The translations under genes were made by a program, and so were the position numbers. From Strongylocentrotus droebachiensis (Eukaryota > Echinodermata > Echinoidea > Camarodonta > Strongylocentrotidae): 64,000 bases of DNA. A model generated the notes under the pieces. That model did not search any database. It was not told where the DNA came from and saw only the letters and a list, made by a program, of their open reading frames with translations. Shown one piece after another: positions 38,401 through 53,400 of this stretch. The stretch covers positions 1-64,000 of the forward strand of contig JAVYIG010007881.1 of assembly GCA_035222895.1 (NCBI GenBank), written 5' to 3'. The number at the start of each line of letters is the position of its first letter. The stretch's first letter is position 1.

Positions 38401-41400
38401 TCCTGCTTCATAATTTGTGTAATCAATGATATTTACTAGTTTCTAGGATCTGTAACAAATTGTCCTTAAGGCAATCAAATGCAGTGAGTTTGATTTTTGA
38501 AAGGTGTTATTGATTATATATTTTATGAAATAGTCCTTTCAATTGTGTAGGTTTATTATCCCACCGCTGCCACCACTTATGGTGAGATCTTAAATCTTGA
38601 TTCTAGAAACAAACAAATTTGAAGAGAAAAAAACAACATTATTTCATCCCTCAATATACTGTAGTTCAACTTATCTATATGTCCTTCATAACTCTTCTTG
38701 TATTCATTTCCAACTTGTTAGTCCCATTAATTCATTACTGATTAGAAAAATAAATCAGCTTGAAGTGATATCCTTCATTCAGATGCATTTAGTTTTATTC
38801 ACATCATTAAATGGACATTGAATACCTTAATGCATATGGTTTGTCTATCCTTTAGGCCTCAGCGAAAGCATTGTTCAAGCTCCTCCTCTCATTGGAGAAA
38901 GACAGCAAGGATACTCTGGATCTCCTGGAGTTGGTTACTGGTGACAAACCACTCAAAACACTTGTAAGTTTGCTTGAAAAAAGATTTATCCAACGCTTGT
39001 ACAAATCTCTTGTCTATCCCGTTAATAGCTACCCACTTGTAAACAAAAGAAACAGAAATACATATATGAAGCCTATTTGTTTAGTTATTTTCATATGTTA
39101 CGCAACCATCTAGCAAATCTTTACCATAAATATTTCCAATTTCATTGAATTGTATACCCGTATACATTTAGATGAAGTCCCTCAATATGTGTGTACAGTA
39201 TTTGTATCAAAACAATTTCTTTTCATCTTTTACATTATCTGTAACATAAAGGAAGAGAAATTATGAGAATTTTGTAAACGAGTTTAGACCCTCTGAAGAG
39301 ACTACCCTGTTATAAGACAAGTTTTTGTTTTTACATTAGATGTTTTAATCAAGCCATACAATTTGCAATTTTAGAATATGTATATCCAATGGAACTTTAT
39401 ACCCTGAAATAGAGCACATGTATATCAAAAATATTATTGATTGATGAATATGTCTTGCCCTTGATTTACAGCACATTTCTGTTTGCTAATCCGTGTTAGT
39501 ATGGAGACAGCCATCTGTTTATTTGTTATTAATTTGTGAGTATATTTCTTACTTTTATAGGACTTCTGTTACAACAATGACCCTCTGGCGACCTTTAACA
39601 TCCCAGAAGCCATCAGGTTGTGTGTAGTCGTTGTTGCCTTCGCGCCTGAATCTGTCCGGAGTGCCCAAATGCTGGTAAGTCATGCTGAAATCAATTGTTA
39701 ATGCAAGGGTGTTATGGTTGTGTAGACTGCTATGTAGTCACCACATGACACAAGTACTAGTTACCCCAAGAACTATATATAGTATTAGGTGCATGTTGAT
39801 GTAATGCTTCCTGGGGAAAATGTCAATTTGCTAGATCTGTAACAGAAAGAAAGTCAGAAACAATCTTGGAATCAGCAGGATTTGAATCTGCCATCTACTG
39901 CTTGCCGGGGCAGCGACTACCATCCATATCTGGTCCATGGCACAATGACGATGAACTAGAAACAAATACCAAAGCTCTCCTGATTCATTCTGACTTTAAT
40001 ATTCATTAGTCTAATGTCCTCCCCCTACCCTCCTCCAGTTAGTCTCAGCCTGGCTTCTTTTACCAAAGGTGGTGCTGGAGGCATTTTATTTTACAAATTT
40101 AACCATTGCATTCTAGAATACTCATTCCAAAATGATGGAGTTGCTCCTTGAATAGTGCAGCTTTTCACTTACCTTTCAACTGTTCTGTCCTAGGGTGTGT
40201 TGGATGCCATAGTGCCCCTCTATCTGCAGCATCTGAAAGACCAGACAAAGAGAAGGGATAACTCCAGTGCTGCCAAATTAGAGACCACGGCCATCACCAA
40301 CCTAGCGGTCACTATCAAGGCACTCATTACTGGTGCCGAAACTCTGGCAAGGTATGTGTATTTACAATACAATATATGTGTAACACTCATTGCGTTAATT
40401 GAGCGCAAGCGTAGATTCTACTTGTAGTTTAATGGTCAGACAGGTTGCATTTATATTGTGTCTTTATGCTGTGTTCAGACATTCATGTAAAGCGTACACT
40501 GTAGCTGGAAGCACGATGGAGGTCACATTTCTTTTAAAGTTTTTACTTCTGTGCTGCCAACACACCAAACGGGTCCAGTAGCAAGATAAAGAGGGGAAAA
40601 GAGACGGGAGCAATGATATGTAGAAAGAGAGGAAGGGAGAGAGATATACATGGAAATGTAAGGTAGAGAGAAAAAGAGAGAAGGCAAAGAAATAATGTGT
40701 ATGTGTGGGGGTGGGGGGGAGGGGTTATAGACTATCAAGGAGTAAGGAAGACAGATAAATTTTCAATACCATATATCAGTATGTGTCGGGCCTGATAATT
40801 ACCCGATTTGAATAGGTTTCCGATTTTTTCCTGATTTTTTTTTCCCCAATTTTTTTTTTTTTTTTCAATTTTACCCAAATTTCCTGATTTTCCCCCAATT
40901 TTCTTACTCAAAATGTTGTTAGATGCCATTTGCTTTCCCTGAATCCTATTTTTGTTTTACTCAAGGGGGAGGGGGGGTTGAGGAAAAAAATTTGCTCACT
41001 ACCACCCCTGATGTGTACAAAATTATAATGATCAAGATTTATCAAGGAAAAATAGATAGAGAGGGATTAAAAGCATTGTGCATATTTTGTATCCCCATAC
41101 ATACATGTATATTTTTGACATGATTTCCTGCATGTAGCCTTATTCCGTGTATACACAAACGTTTGTATCCTCTTTCCAGGAGTACCAGTGGACCTAGCCG
41201 CAAGATCGACACTTCCAATGTGGCTGCCAGTTTCAAGAGTTCTTCCAACTCCCAGCAGAGCTCGGTCCGCAAGCATAACTCGCGCAAGTCGGGCATCAAC
41301 AACTCAAACAACATCGATCTAGGAGACGAGGACATGAGGGAAGATTTTAGATTCAGGTAACCATGGAATGTTGATTATTGTAATAATAATGATAATGGGT

Positions 41401-44400
41401 TCTTGTATATAGCGCTCACTCATGTCTGTCATACTTGACACTTCTATTGCTCCACTGTGTCCCTCCCCCTACCTGTGGTATGGCTGCTTTGTCGGCGCTC
41501 TAATGCTTTCAAGGAATTAGTTGCTGTCAGGTACCCATTTACTTTACCTTGGTCAAGTGTAGCAAATCTGGATAGATGTCTTGCCAATGGACACTATTCA
41601 TTAATAAATGAATAATTCACTCAATAACTCATGAATGAAGTTCCTCGAAGGTGAGGTAATGTAATAATGTACCCCAGAAAATCTTTGACACTGTAACTCT
41701 GTAGATGGTGCAATAGGAATGGTTATTATCATGTTTTACCTCAGAAGATTTAAAGTTCTTTTTATATTTAATATCACAACTTCCACTGCTCGTAGCAAAT
41801 TTCATCTCCTATTCATGAAAATACAGATACAATGATGATCGCGTCCAGCGTCGTTACGAGGACGATTCTGAGGAATCAGAGACCATGAACGAGTTCTGCA
41901 AGCCAAGGGACATGCTGCTGAGCGTGGTCTCTGAATTCTACTGCCACGGACTGGCCAGGCTCAAGGAACTCCGACCGGTTGCAGAGTCCAGGACCCACAG
42001 CACCACTGAAATTCTGGACCAGAAATGCCATATGGTATGTGGGGCTTGGTAAAGCCTTTTTACATTATGCCGTGGTTAAAAGCCATTGGCAAATTTAGCA
42101 TAGTGTGTTTATAATTCTGTATCTTACACCGCAAAGATGTAATCTTTGAAGATTTCCATGGTGAGGATAGATTTAAGCGAGGTTTGCGGTTACACCACGT
42201 ATACTTTCAACAGGGTTAGTTGGACCTGACAAGAATTACAGTACCGGTATATTTTGTTTATCACTACATTTATATTCCTTTAGTTATTATCTACTGTGTA
42301 CCATTATGCTGTATGTAGACTATGTTTATAATTTCTTTCTTTATTTTGCTCCTTTGCAGCGTATTGCGGAAGTTGCCCTGACCTTACTAAAGGTCGCACC
42401 ACATGACCCCGTAACCATGGGCTGTAAAGGACTTCAAAGGTTAGTAGATTTGATTACCACAGGAATTTTGTTAATTTTTGTTCAATTACCACTGGCGTTT
42501 TGTTCAGTTACCCCAAATGTGTAAACAAACAAAAAATTGACCTGGCAAAATATATGAGATTAAAACTTTCCACTCTTGAACAAATTTTATGACAGTGAAA
42601 ACAGAATAAATAAGGAGTGTTTTATTTTTGTATTAGTTTGGTCTCTCATGAGATGTAGGCTACAAATCATGGTCACAAATCTACAAAATTTACATATTTT
42701 TATAGTTCAATATTGAAGGAAAAAAATATCTAAAGATCATAATGGTAAGAGGAAAACAGTGACATGAACAACCTGCCATAGTAAAGTCCAACTTAAAGTC
42801 GATCTTAGTCTTTGTGAAACACTCCCTGCCAGGTACCCATTTACCTCACCTGGATGGAGTGTGGCTAATGTAGATTAATGTCTTGGCAAAGGACAACAGC
42901 GTCGCTCCAGGACTTGAACCGTTAACCATCTGATTCAAAGTTTGGTGACGTGTCCACTTGACCACGACACCTCCTGTACATGCAGTGTGAACTTTACTTC
43001 CTGGTTTAGATGCTCCACTCACAGACGATACTGGAAATCCGTACTGAACATGAAAAATTGATCATTGTCTCTTATTACATCACAGATTCATCACCAAGAT
43101 GATACCTCTGACGGAATAGGGAGTGTTTTTTGGGGGGCGATAATTTATTGCAATGATCACGACATAATAATAACAGATACTCTCAATCAGTTTGTTAAAT
43201 AAACTGATCACGAATAATTTGTCACTTTCTCTAATGTGAATCACAGGTACATCACCAAGATGATACCCCTGACGGACTGGTCCAACCAGGATCTCCGCCC
43301 CGCCCTCATCACCCTCCTCAAGAGACTGGACAAACTCTTCCAGAAGATCCATAAGAAACCAACTCTCATGGTGAGTTCAAATAAGGACAAGAGATGAAAC
43401 TAGAGATCAAACTCTTTCTCTTTCAGTGATTTAGGCATTAGAATCCAAGAACATAATGTCTTCTTTGCAGTGGATTCTTTTTAGATAATCGTGGCAATGA
43501 GAACTCGCACATTGTTGTAGTCATAGAAGTACTGTACAGTTTTTTATATTGGACGTATCGATGTTGCGACTAGGTCCACTGGTACTCCTGGAAAGATGAT
43601 AAAAACATTTGTGTATACACATGCCATATTAGATCAATTGGTGAGGGGAATTTGCACTTGTTTTTTTCTTTTGACATTTTAGCGCCATATGGACTGGGAA
43701 TCAGCCGCCAACTTTTTGAAGGGTATCTACATCACCCTGACAAAACAGAGTATCATCAGCCATCTTCCTCATTTGAAGGTAACGTATAGAATCCAATCCT
43801 AAAAGTTATATGATATACAGTCATACCTGTCTATAAAGGCCACCCAAGGGAAACAAGAAAACTGGTCATTGTAGATAGATGGCATTTCTAGACATGTCCT
43901 ACAACATCACATGTTTTTTCTAGAGGGAGGCAATACAGGTGACCATTATAGACAGGTGGCCTTTATAGAGAGGTGGTCACTAAGACAGGTTTGATTGTAG
44001 CACCTTTTTCTTGCAGTTACATAGCGCTGCACACATTGCTCCCCACGTTGGGGCCACTCAAACAATAACATATCACTTTAAATAAGATGTGTGGAGCCAG
44101 TGTTGTACATATGTCCTCTAACACAATAAATGGTACTTCAGAGGTCTCTTGAATTGGTCACCAGCTGAAGCAGTCTTTGCAATATTGAGTAGTTGGTTCC
44201 ACAACTTCTCTGCAAAGGATGGAAAAAATATTTTTCCTGCACATTTCTCATAGAGTTGGCCAGACATTGATAGTTTAGATACTTTTTGAGTTTTTGAGTT
44301 TTTAAGTATATCATCAGTAGATATGAAGTCATCTTAAATCACGTAGGTCTTAACAGTTGCCACCCACATTATGTAGACCTACTTTTCTTTCATATTTTGT

Positions 44401-47400
44401 ATAATTTCCTTTCACTTGTTTTTTTCCCTTTAATTGTCCTAGAAGTGTTTTGCCAAGATCATATTTAAGTAGATAGGATGACCTAATAAATCATTGTAAT
44501 TTAGATTAAAATGAAATTTGATGTAATACATGTAAATTGATTTTCATGTTGTAATGGCTTTGATCAAAGCTTATACATTTAGAAGTAAATCTAAACATTA
44601 AAGTCATACAGTATGTTGACTAGAATCCAGTGAAGTTTCATATTATTATCCTTTTTTGAATTAATAACACCTCAGTCCCTGCTCAACATCTGCCTTGCGC
44701 TCCTCCTCTGCGATGGATCCGCTCCTGGTGGAGCCGATGGTCTCCAGCTGCTCAACGTGGCCTCCTCGGGCGGGGTCCGCTTTACCCCTCCACCGGTCTT
44801 CTGCTCCTCCGTGGTCCGACTGGTCGCCATGCAAATGCACTGTATGAAGGTGAGAACAAGGTCACGTGATCACTCACTCCGTGTGTGATCTACCCATGAG
44901 CCTCTCAAGGTCACCAGAAGGTCATTGGCCGTTTCTTTTTGCTCTGTGTTTTTAAAAAAAGGAACAAAGCCCTAGTGCTCATGAAACTAGATGAAAGTTG
45001 GCACAAAGTCGTTGACGTGTGTTTCACTAGCTTTGTAGATTTAGCAGGCAATATCGGTGTGTATTAACTCAAGTGTGAGTGTGAATGAATGTGTATCTCT
45101 GTGTGTATGCTAAGCTGTAGTATTATGGTTCATTCAGACCTGAAGCATTCAACCCCTTAAAAATAAGCCGTAACAAAACTAAACTGGATATATAGTGTAG
45201 TGTGTTTCCATTCCGTTTCTTCAAATCATGCACACAGATAAAGGAATACACATTTGAGTAAGGGCAATTTTTGTGACCTGCTTTGTTTCTCTTTTCCTTT
45301 TATTATTGCCTCCTGAAATTTGATTTAAAACGAAAAATAGTTTTGCCTTTTGGTCTGAATGGGCCTCATATAGGAGTGCATCTTTGTGCGAGGTTGATTG
45401 TATGATGACTGGAAAATAAATCCTTTTTTTTTCCCAACACAGGTGTAATTTTCTGCATTAGAAGGTAGAATTCTCTAACTAAAACCGTCTTATCCTATAT
45501 TTGAACATTTTTCTTGCTGCTGTATATCTGCTGTATTTGTCATTATCAAATGCATCAGCAGTTCAAGGTTATTAACTTAGTTTTATATTATAGAGAATAG
45601 AATTTCCACATGTAGTGTGGATAAAAAGTTTGCATATCTTTTGAAGTTACAGTACATGTGTAAAATGCACTAAATTTGCTTTCTTTGTCAAACTAAAATA
45701 AATTCCTGTGTAGATCTACTCTAACAATTGAAAGTTTAATTATACATAATATACTAAATTAGAGTGTAAAAATGTAATGATTGATCTAGAAAATATTCTT
45801 GTCATGAATCTGTAGTAAATTTTATCTTTAGGTTTACTAAATCTGAAATTTACATGTAGCTTATTGTTTCCTTTAAAATATCCCTCATTGTAAATTCTTC
45901 CAATTTGATCCTCTTTTTTTAAGTAGAAAGATTTGTATTATGTTGTTAGCATAGACCATTACAGTATTCTATTAGCTGACAAGTATCAAGCTTGTTATAC
46001 TTATTAGTCATTTGATTTAATTAGCATCAAATTTATTCAGCAGGGATGATTCAGAGAGCTGGATGGGACATCAGTGTAGTATATATATATATATATATAC
46101 CCTCACATCAAATTCTTCCTGTACCTTTTTGTTGACAGAAATTTGATTTCACAATTGTACCATGTAAACTTTTTTTTTCATTAAACCAATTACATGCTTA
46201 CATTAAAGGGAATAGGTATTGCTAGAAAATACTAAGATATATTGGGTACAATGTAGAGTTGTATAATGATGAAAGTTGTTATTAGAGACCACAATTCTAT
46301 TTTCTGTACAAGTTACACTCACAGCAGTACTCTACTGAGCATACATTAAAGATGACGTATGTATTAAACTTAATTTTTATTTTAAATTTTGATTTCGGTT
46401 TCCAGAGATATCAGACTTAGAAAAAAAAATAAGAGAGAAAGAGGACTTGATGTGAAGAAAAATACTGTAAATTTGTTTTTAAATGAAAGAAATAGCTTGT
46501 TTCTTCTACATTTGAGTTGCCATTTCATTTGATCGATTCCTGCACTACCTATTTTTATGTGGAAGTACATTTACGAAGGTTAAGAAAGAATAAGTCAATG
46601 ATATTTTTTAATCATCATTTCTATAAATATAGATCTCAATACCTAACTTCACATTAGACGTGACCAATACCTCAGCAAAATGGTTCTCTTTAATTTTGAT
46701 AGTATTCATATTTAGACCAATGTTCTTGATTACCGGTATGTTAAATTTATCTTGAGTTACATGTTTCTTTTGCAATCATTATTTTATGTTTTTCCCTAAA
46801 GGTTATGTTCAAATCTTATTTGTTGCATACACTGCTTTATAGATTCATGTTGATTGGTCATTTTAAAAAAATTGCTTTCATTAACAACTTTTATTTTTCT
46901 TTGTTCATATAGATGTTCATTAACCAAAAGTTGAGCTCAATTTCTTTCATCTTCCCTAATTTGCACAAAAAAGAACAACACCCTTTCGGTTTTTAATGAA
47001 TGAGTTTTTTATAGAGATTTCAGTTAGAGTAAAAGTTTTGACCAAGAGTAAGCTCGAAACCAGCAGGACATTTAATTCACCAATATTAAATTTCCTCGGT
47101 CTGACATATCTTCTAAATCTAGAGGTCTGAGGCTTTCACATTATTGTAGTTCAATCCAAACTACATCTTTTTAGAGAAATTACCCTTTCTTTTCTTTTAC
47201 TCCATCGTCAGATTTACAACTTTTTGGTGATTTTGAGCCATTGCATCACATACGGAACAAACATTTCCCTGGTTGTGATGAAAGGAAAGTTCTGTAGCTC
47301 AGCCAGCCTCTATTATCAAGTGCACCGAAGTGACTCAATATTCATGTAAAAACAAAAGCAAAACAAAGAAAGGAAAGAAATGTTTGAGCTCAATGTGTAG

Positions 47401-50400
47401 ATCTTCCATTGCTTTTACGATGCTTTTTAGTAGGAAAGTGATATGTAGAGAGTAAAATTACTCACATTTTTCTAAAATCTATACTTCCGAGGTGCGACAA
47501 AACTTCATCAGTTTATAATTCTGACATTTTTTTTCTCTCACAAAAGACAATTGACATGTTTCTTATTTTCCTAGCGAATAATCTAGAACACGATTAATAA
47601 GTTTGATTTTACATTAAAAGAAAAGAGATATTGGGGTTTGCATTTAAAAAACAAAGTAAAATTTCAGTTAATAGATATCACACTTATATCACACTATATG
47701 CTAGCCTGTTCTGTCAATATCAATAAAAAACACAAGCTTTTATAATTAAAACTATCGAGTCATTATTAGATTTGGGGTTAGTTTTAAAACAACTATAAAT
47801 ATAACAAATAAATTCTGTAATAGTCCACAAATTGGTAAAAGAAATGGAAGACTTTAGGTATGATTTGCCAACAAGCATTCTAAGATGTTGGTAACTACTT
47901 AGCAAAGGAAACATCCGTTTCCTGTAAACCATGGGTTAAATTTAACTTGATTTTTACCGGGAGGAAAATACGGCACAGGAAAGTTTTGTCGCACCTTGCA
48001 TAGTACATGTATCTCTCTCTCTTTCCCTTTCCCTCTCTTCATCGCTGTACTGCCATACTGCTTCACTCTCCTTTCCTCCCCAATATCTAATCAAACGAAA
48101 AAACGAAAAACCAAAACAAACACTATGTGCTGATCACGCCATGGTCTCTTTCAACCCACTCTCATCCTATGTCATAGCATCAATACTGGATGAAACCGAA
48201 GGCAAGTGACATCATCTATTGTTTTGTTTCTTTGTCTGTCTGTCTGTCCGTCCGTCCATCCGTCTGTCTGTGTGTGCGAGGGTAATGTCTTTCTCTTGGT
48301 ATGTCCATGTAACGATACTACCACAGATACACTTTCTCTACTTATATATCAGTTGGTTCGGTTTGATGACTGTATGGTATTTTTTAAAGTCTAGTATAAC
48401 TTCCTTTTATAACAATATGAGGAATGGACTCCAACCTCTTGTGGTTTATTATTTTTGTTTTCTAGTTCCACTTTATACAAGTATTGGTTGCATGCTGGTA
48501 ACCGCCCGAGACTGAGATATACAATTGTAGTTCCTTGTTGGACCCCTCTTTCCGACCCTGTTCCCCTCTCTTTTTAAAACGAAACCCGAAGGAGAGAAGT
48601 TGCCATTGAATTCATGTCTGGATATGCAATTTTGTTCGAAATATGGCTGACAGCTTATTGGCTCTACCCAATAGTCGCTGATAAAACTATCAAATTAAGT
48701 AATGATGCATCTTGAATCCTAACGAACCTCTTGTCAGTGAAATAAAGTGCCCGTCTAGCATGACATATTTTGTATAGATATTTTGGTCGATAAGAATTAG
48801 TACTGCATGATGCATTGATATTTAAGTACCCATATATTTCTCCTAAATAATTCATTTGGTATGAGATGGGTCTTTCCTATATGCATGTTAGTTCCAGCAG
48901 TGGTAAAATGCATCCTATTGCCAATTTTATTAAGTTCAACTAAGCTCGATTATAAACAAATAAGGAGAGAAGACATTATCTATTGTTTCACGTTTTTCAG
49001 GAGTCAACCGCTCATATTTTGTGACAGCTTTTTTTAAATGTCGCCTGATAAATGCCTGCATCCTGTGTATTCAAAAGCTATTTCCACGTTGCTCCTATGT
49101 TAAAAACAAGAACATGAATCACCCATTAATGACAAAGTCCAATTTATTTTTCCCAGCATGTTTGGGTCACACCCTCAAGTCTCGTCTCTAAAAACAGCTC
49201 GATCATCGATCATTGTTCCACTCGCACAAATTCTAGTGCAGCAACAATTAATCCATTTTATTTTTCCAAGAGCTGGTTGGTGCTTGTCATGATTTTGATT
49301 AAATAATTGATGCCTTAATTTTCCTTTTCTTTTCATTACCTATTTATCACCTTAAATTTTATTTCAGTGCATTGATTTTTTTCTTTCCCTGGATCACCTG
49401 GAATTCCTGGAAAAAACGCATGAGCTATGTTTTCTAACAAGCATGAAAACCTTACTTTATTTAAATTCCATTCTCTTTGAATTGCATCTAAGAACGAAAC
49501 AGCATGTATAGGACAGATAAAAGACAAAAGACTTGGTTAACAATAGACTATTAGGAAGCATGTTTAACCACCATTATCCATTAAAATACAATTAGTCATT
49601 TTATCCTGAAAACTAATTTTATTAGTAGAAAACTGGAATACCTAGTGAAAACATAGAATTTGTGTAAATGATAACATTTATCTTATTTTTGAGATGTTTT
49701 GTTCTATTCTATGATCAGCATGGCTTTTACAAGAAATGCAACATTCTTTTCAATACTTTGTACTCACATTATTTCCTGCATTTTTCTTTCTTTCAGGGAA
49801 CAGTTCTCTTCTTGACAATTCCAATGATATACCAATTATCATATCAATTATTATCTAATTGAATGTTCTCAATATCATTTCATAATCTCTCTCTCTATTA
49901 TTTGACAATCTAGCATGTATGACTGCCAGCATGTATTATTGAAAAAAGTCATGTGACTGGATAATTTGGTATGCAAGTGATATGACCATATTTGGTAGTG
50001 AAATGCATGCTGGATGCATATAATTAGCATGTTAATGAAGGTTGGTGGAGGTTGAAGATTTGAGAATGGAGCATGCATGGTTGGGATTTAACCTATGTTA
50101 TGCTGAAGTTGAATGGATATTGGGCATCTTGATACCATTGTTATAGTAACATGTCTTTATAACTTGTCATGTGTAAGTAGAAATGATATTTATGTTTTTT
50201 TCTTCTTCATGAAAACAACTTTTTCCTCAACTTTTAATAGAACAAAGTCTTTACCCTAATTTACCAGAAGAAAAAATATGGCAATCCGTTTACTTTTGAG
50301 CATGCTTTTGTCCGTACAATTTGTTATAATCATGTTGTATAACTTTTTCTTTAATGTAATTTAATGATAATTTGCAAGAAATACTGATAGGTTATTTTGA

Positions 50401-53400
50401 AAAAGAAAGAAACCTATAACCAAAATCTGGTATGAGAAAAAAGAAACTGTGAATTATATCCAATCGAATTCATATTTGTACACTCATGTTGCCATTTGTA
50501 TTTGTTAGCCAGATGTAATAAAGAAAAAATGATGAAGAAAAAAAGATGTGAATGCAAATGAGCATACTCCTGAAAGTTCCTTTTTCTTAAAAAAGTTTTC
50601 ACAGGACAAGCTCTGTCTTTTTATCCTATCTTTGTTACCATCAGTAAATTTTTTGTATAATCCATCAGGTTCGCAAAATGCACAAGGCTAATTAATAAAG
50701 TCATTTGATCAAAAAGATAAAAAAATGATTCAACAAGCTACATTGCATCGGGCATACTTTAGAAACCCTGAAACAAAATCTAGAGGTTCTTACACCATGG
50801 TAAGACTGTTATGACATTAAATGCAAACAAACAGTAGTAGAACAACTTCATTATTTTTCAACCCTTTTGTCTATATAGGACACAGAGTCAGAAGTATTAT
50901 TCTTTCTTTGAAATCTCAGAAATAAAGAACTGAATGTCATGAATATCCATGTCTAAATCTAATGAATATGTACAGTTTCAGTTATGTTATGAATAAACAT
51001 GATCTCATGAATTATTGATGATGTGCCCCTATAGGACATGTATACGTTGGAGCAGGTGTTTGGTGGGACGCCCATGTTCAACTCTCCGGAGAGGACTGAG
51101 ACCATACTACTCTACTTTGTCCTGCCCCTCTGCTTGAGGGTGGGTTGTGGCAGAATTGGTGAGTAAACATGCATGAAGCAGCGAAGCAGTAGCTCACTTG
51201 CTTGAATTAAGCAGCCAATCAATAGCGCGCTCACGTGTACAAAGCACTATAACGGTAGAATGCATGCAGTCTTATGGCAGGATACGAGCTAAAAACGATG
51301 TCAAGAAATACGGTAATTGGTTTGGAGGGAAATCCACTTTTATTTAAATTTCCAGAGAGGACAGTAGAACATGATCCACTATGTTGTCCTGCCCCTCTAC
51401 TTCAGGGTAGGGTTTGCTGCAAGTTTTGTTTTAATTACACTGTCAAAATAGACTAGTGATTTTTAAAGGCATCGTTTAACAATGTTAAATCTGAGATGCA
51501 CAGCCCTACGTGTTATAAGTGTCCGTGATATGGTGTAATATTGAAGCCCTAAAAAAAATTGCGCTTCAAAATGATACAGAAGTGCCTCAAAAAAGTAAAA
51601 ATCTTTGAGTGACCGGTTTTATCATACCGGTACTCGTTTTCCCCAATAGACCGTAGTGTCATGAAGACCGTTAGGAAAACGCAAAATTTGATTTTGATTT
51701 CCAATCATAAATATCTTGATAATCAGACAGGTGATCGGCTTTCAAAAGTCATGGGGTTCCTGACTGACATAAAGGTTTATAATTATCATTGCAGCATGAG
51801 CTAAATCCAGGATTTTGTTTCAGAATCTGAGACAAAATTACCCCATCCCTTTAAGGCATAGATTTGCATCCCACCGCTGCCATCCTGTTGTTATAGGAGA
51901 TATTTACAGTGAAGAAAACAAAAGTTCTCAAATACAGTCAAACCTGTCTATTAACCCTAATAAAGCCGGGCTATTTGAAGTCTTACTACGGCCGGGGGGA
52001 GGCCATTATAGCCATGAAAATTTGCACGCATGTCAAGTGAAGTGTATAGAACAATATGATAATTTCAATTTTTAGAAAAAAATCATTCATTTGCATATTT
52101 ATGGTAATTTATGCAAATAACGTCATAAAATCACATTTTTACCCATAAATCATATATTATTCATATTTAAGCATTCTTTTTCACTGCATATATTCATTAG
52201 ACCATTTGGAACAATAATACGATAAAAAAATTGGAAGAGCCAGCTTATTCCTTATGTTATCTCTTGTTTTGATAATTTTTTATGTATTTCATTGTTTTTT
52301 TAACTTATGTATGTTATTGTTTTGATACCCTAAACAACCCCCTCAACTTTAAACAAGACCCAATAACCAATGTTTGATCTTTTTTTAAGAAAAATGACAT
52401 CTCCATATGTTTTGTACACAAATCACAAAAATGAGCGATTTTCGGGCTGACATGCAAAGACAAAAGGTCACGTGACCTTGTAACTGTAGGTCCGATTTTT
52501 TTATATATTTTTTTTAAAGATGTGCAAGACTCTAAAGAAAAAAGTCAGCGAGCGGCGAGGCGCCATCCATATGCGTTCTCGAACAATCAGAAAAATCGTG
52601 GAGGGGCCATAATGGCCCCCCCTCCCCTTATTAGGGTTAAAGGCCACCCAAGGGAAACAACACTTTATAGAAAGGTTCTTCAACACATGTTTCCTTCTAG
52701 AGGGGGCAATACAGGTGACCATTATAGATAGGTGGCCTTTATATACAGTTGGCTAGGTTTGACTGTACGACATTTTAATGGTGGTTAGCCATGCTGCAAG
52801 TATCCTATATCGCCGCGTTGCAAGCAGTGTTATATATCCCTCTGCTGCCATCATTCTAAGAAGAGACATACTCTAAAAAGTACAATGATGTAGTTGTGGA
52901 AGTGAATAGTCGTGGTGCAGGTGTTCTATATTACTTAGTTGGTAAGGACTATTTCAATTCTGCCAATGCGTTATGATAAGAGATATTGATGATGAAATGC
53001 ATAATGTGAGGACTCTGTCAAATGTATCGTTTTTAGTAGTGGGTACCCATATTGCAAGTGCCCTTTTATTGCCTTGTTGCCAGCAACAGTAAATATCCCT
53101 CAGCTACCACAGTATACAGCCTGTAATGAGGTATAAACCTGTACTGAGGAAATAATACAGTGTTTAGAGGTAGCTAGGTAGCCATGCTGCAAATGTTTGT
53201 CAGCATTGCAAGGTATTGCACTGTTCAAAGTTCTTGCTAGCAACATTATATATCCCACTGTTGCCACCATGTTGTAAGAAGGGGCATTGAAGGTAAAATA
53301 AGGACCCTGAAAATTAAAAGATGTTGTGGGTAGCCATGTGAAAGGTTTTCTCTATAGTATTACCACTTTACACCAGTCATGGCATGTGCTAGCATCCTAG

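Noticed and set aside
51274-51456. Alternative, mutually exclusive exon 40
   Set aside because: The copy is frameshifted between its halves and lacks a matching acceptor and donor.
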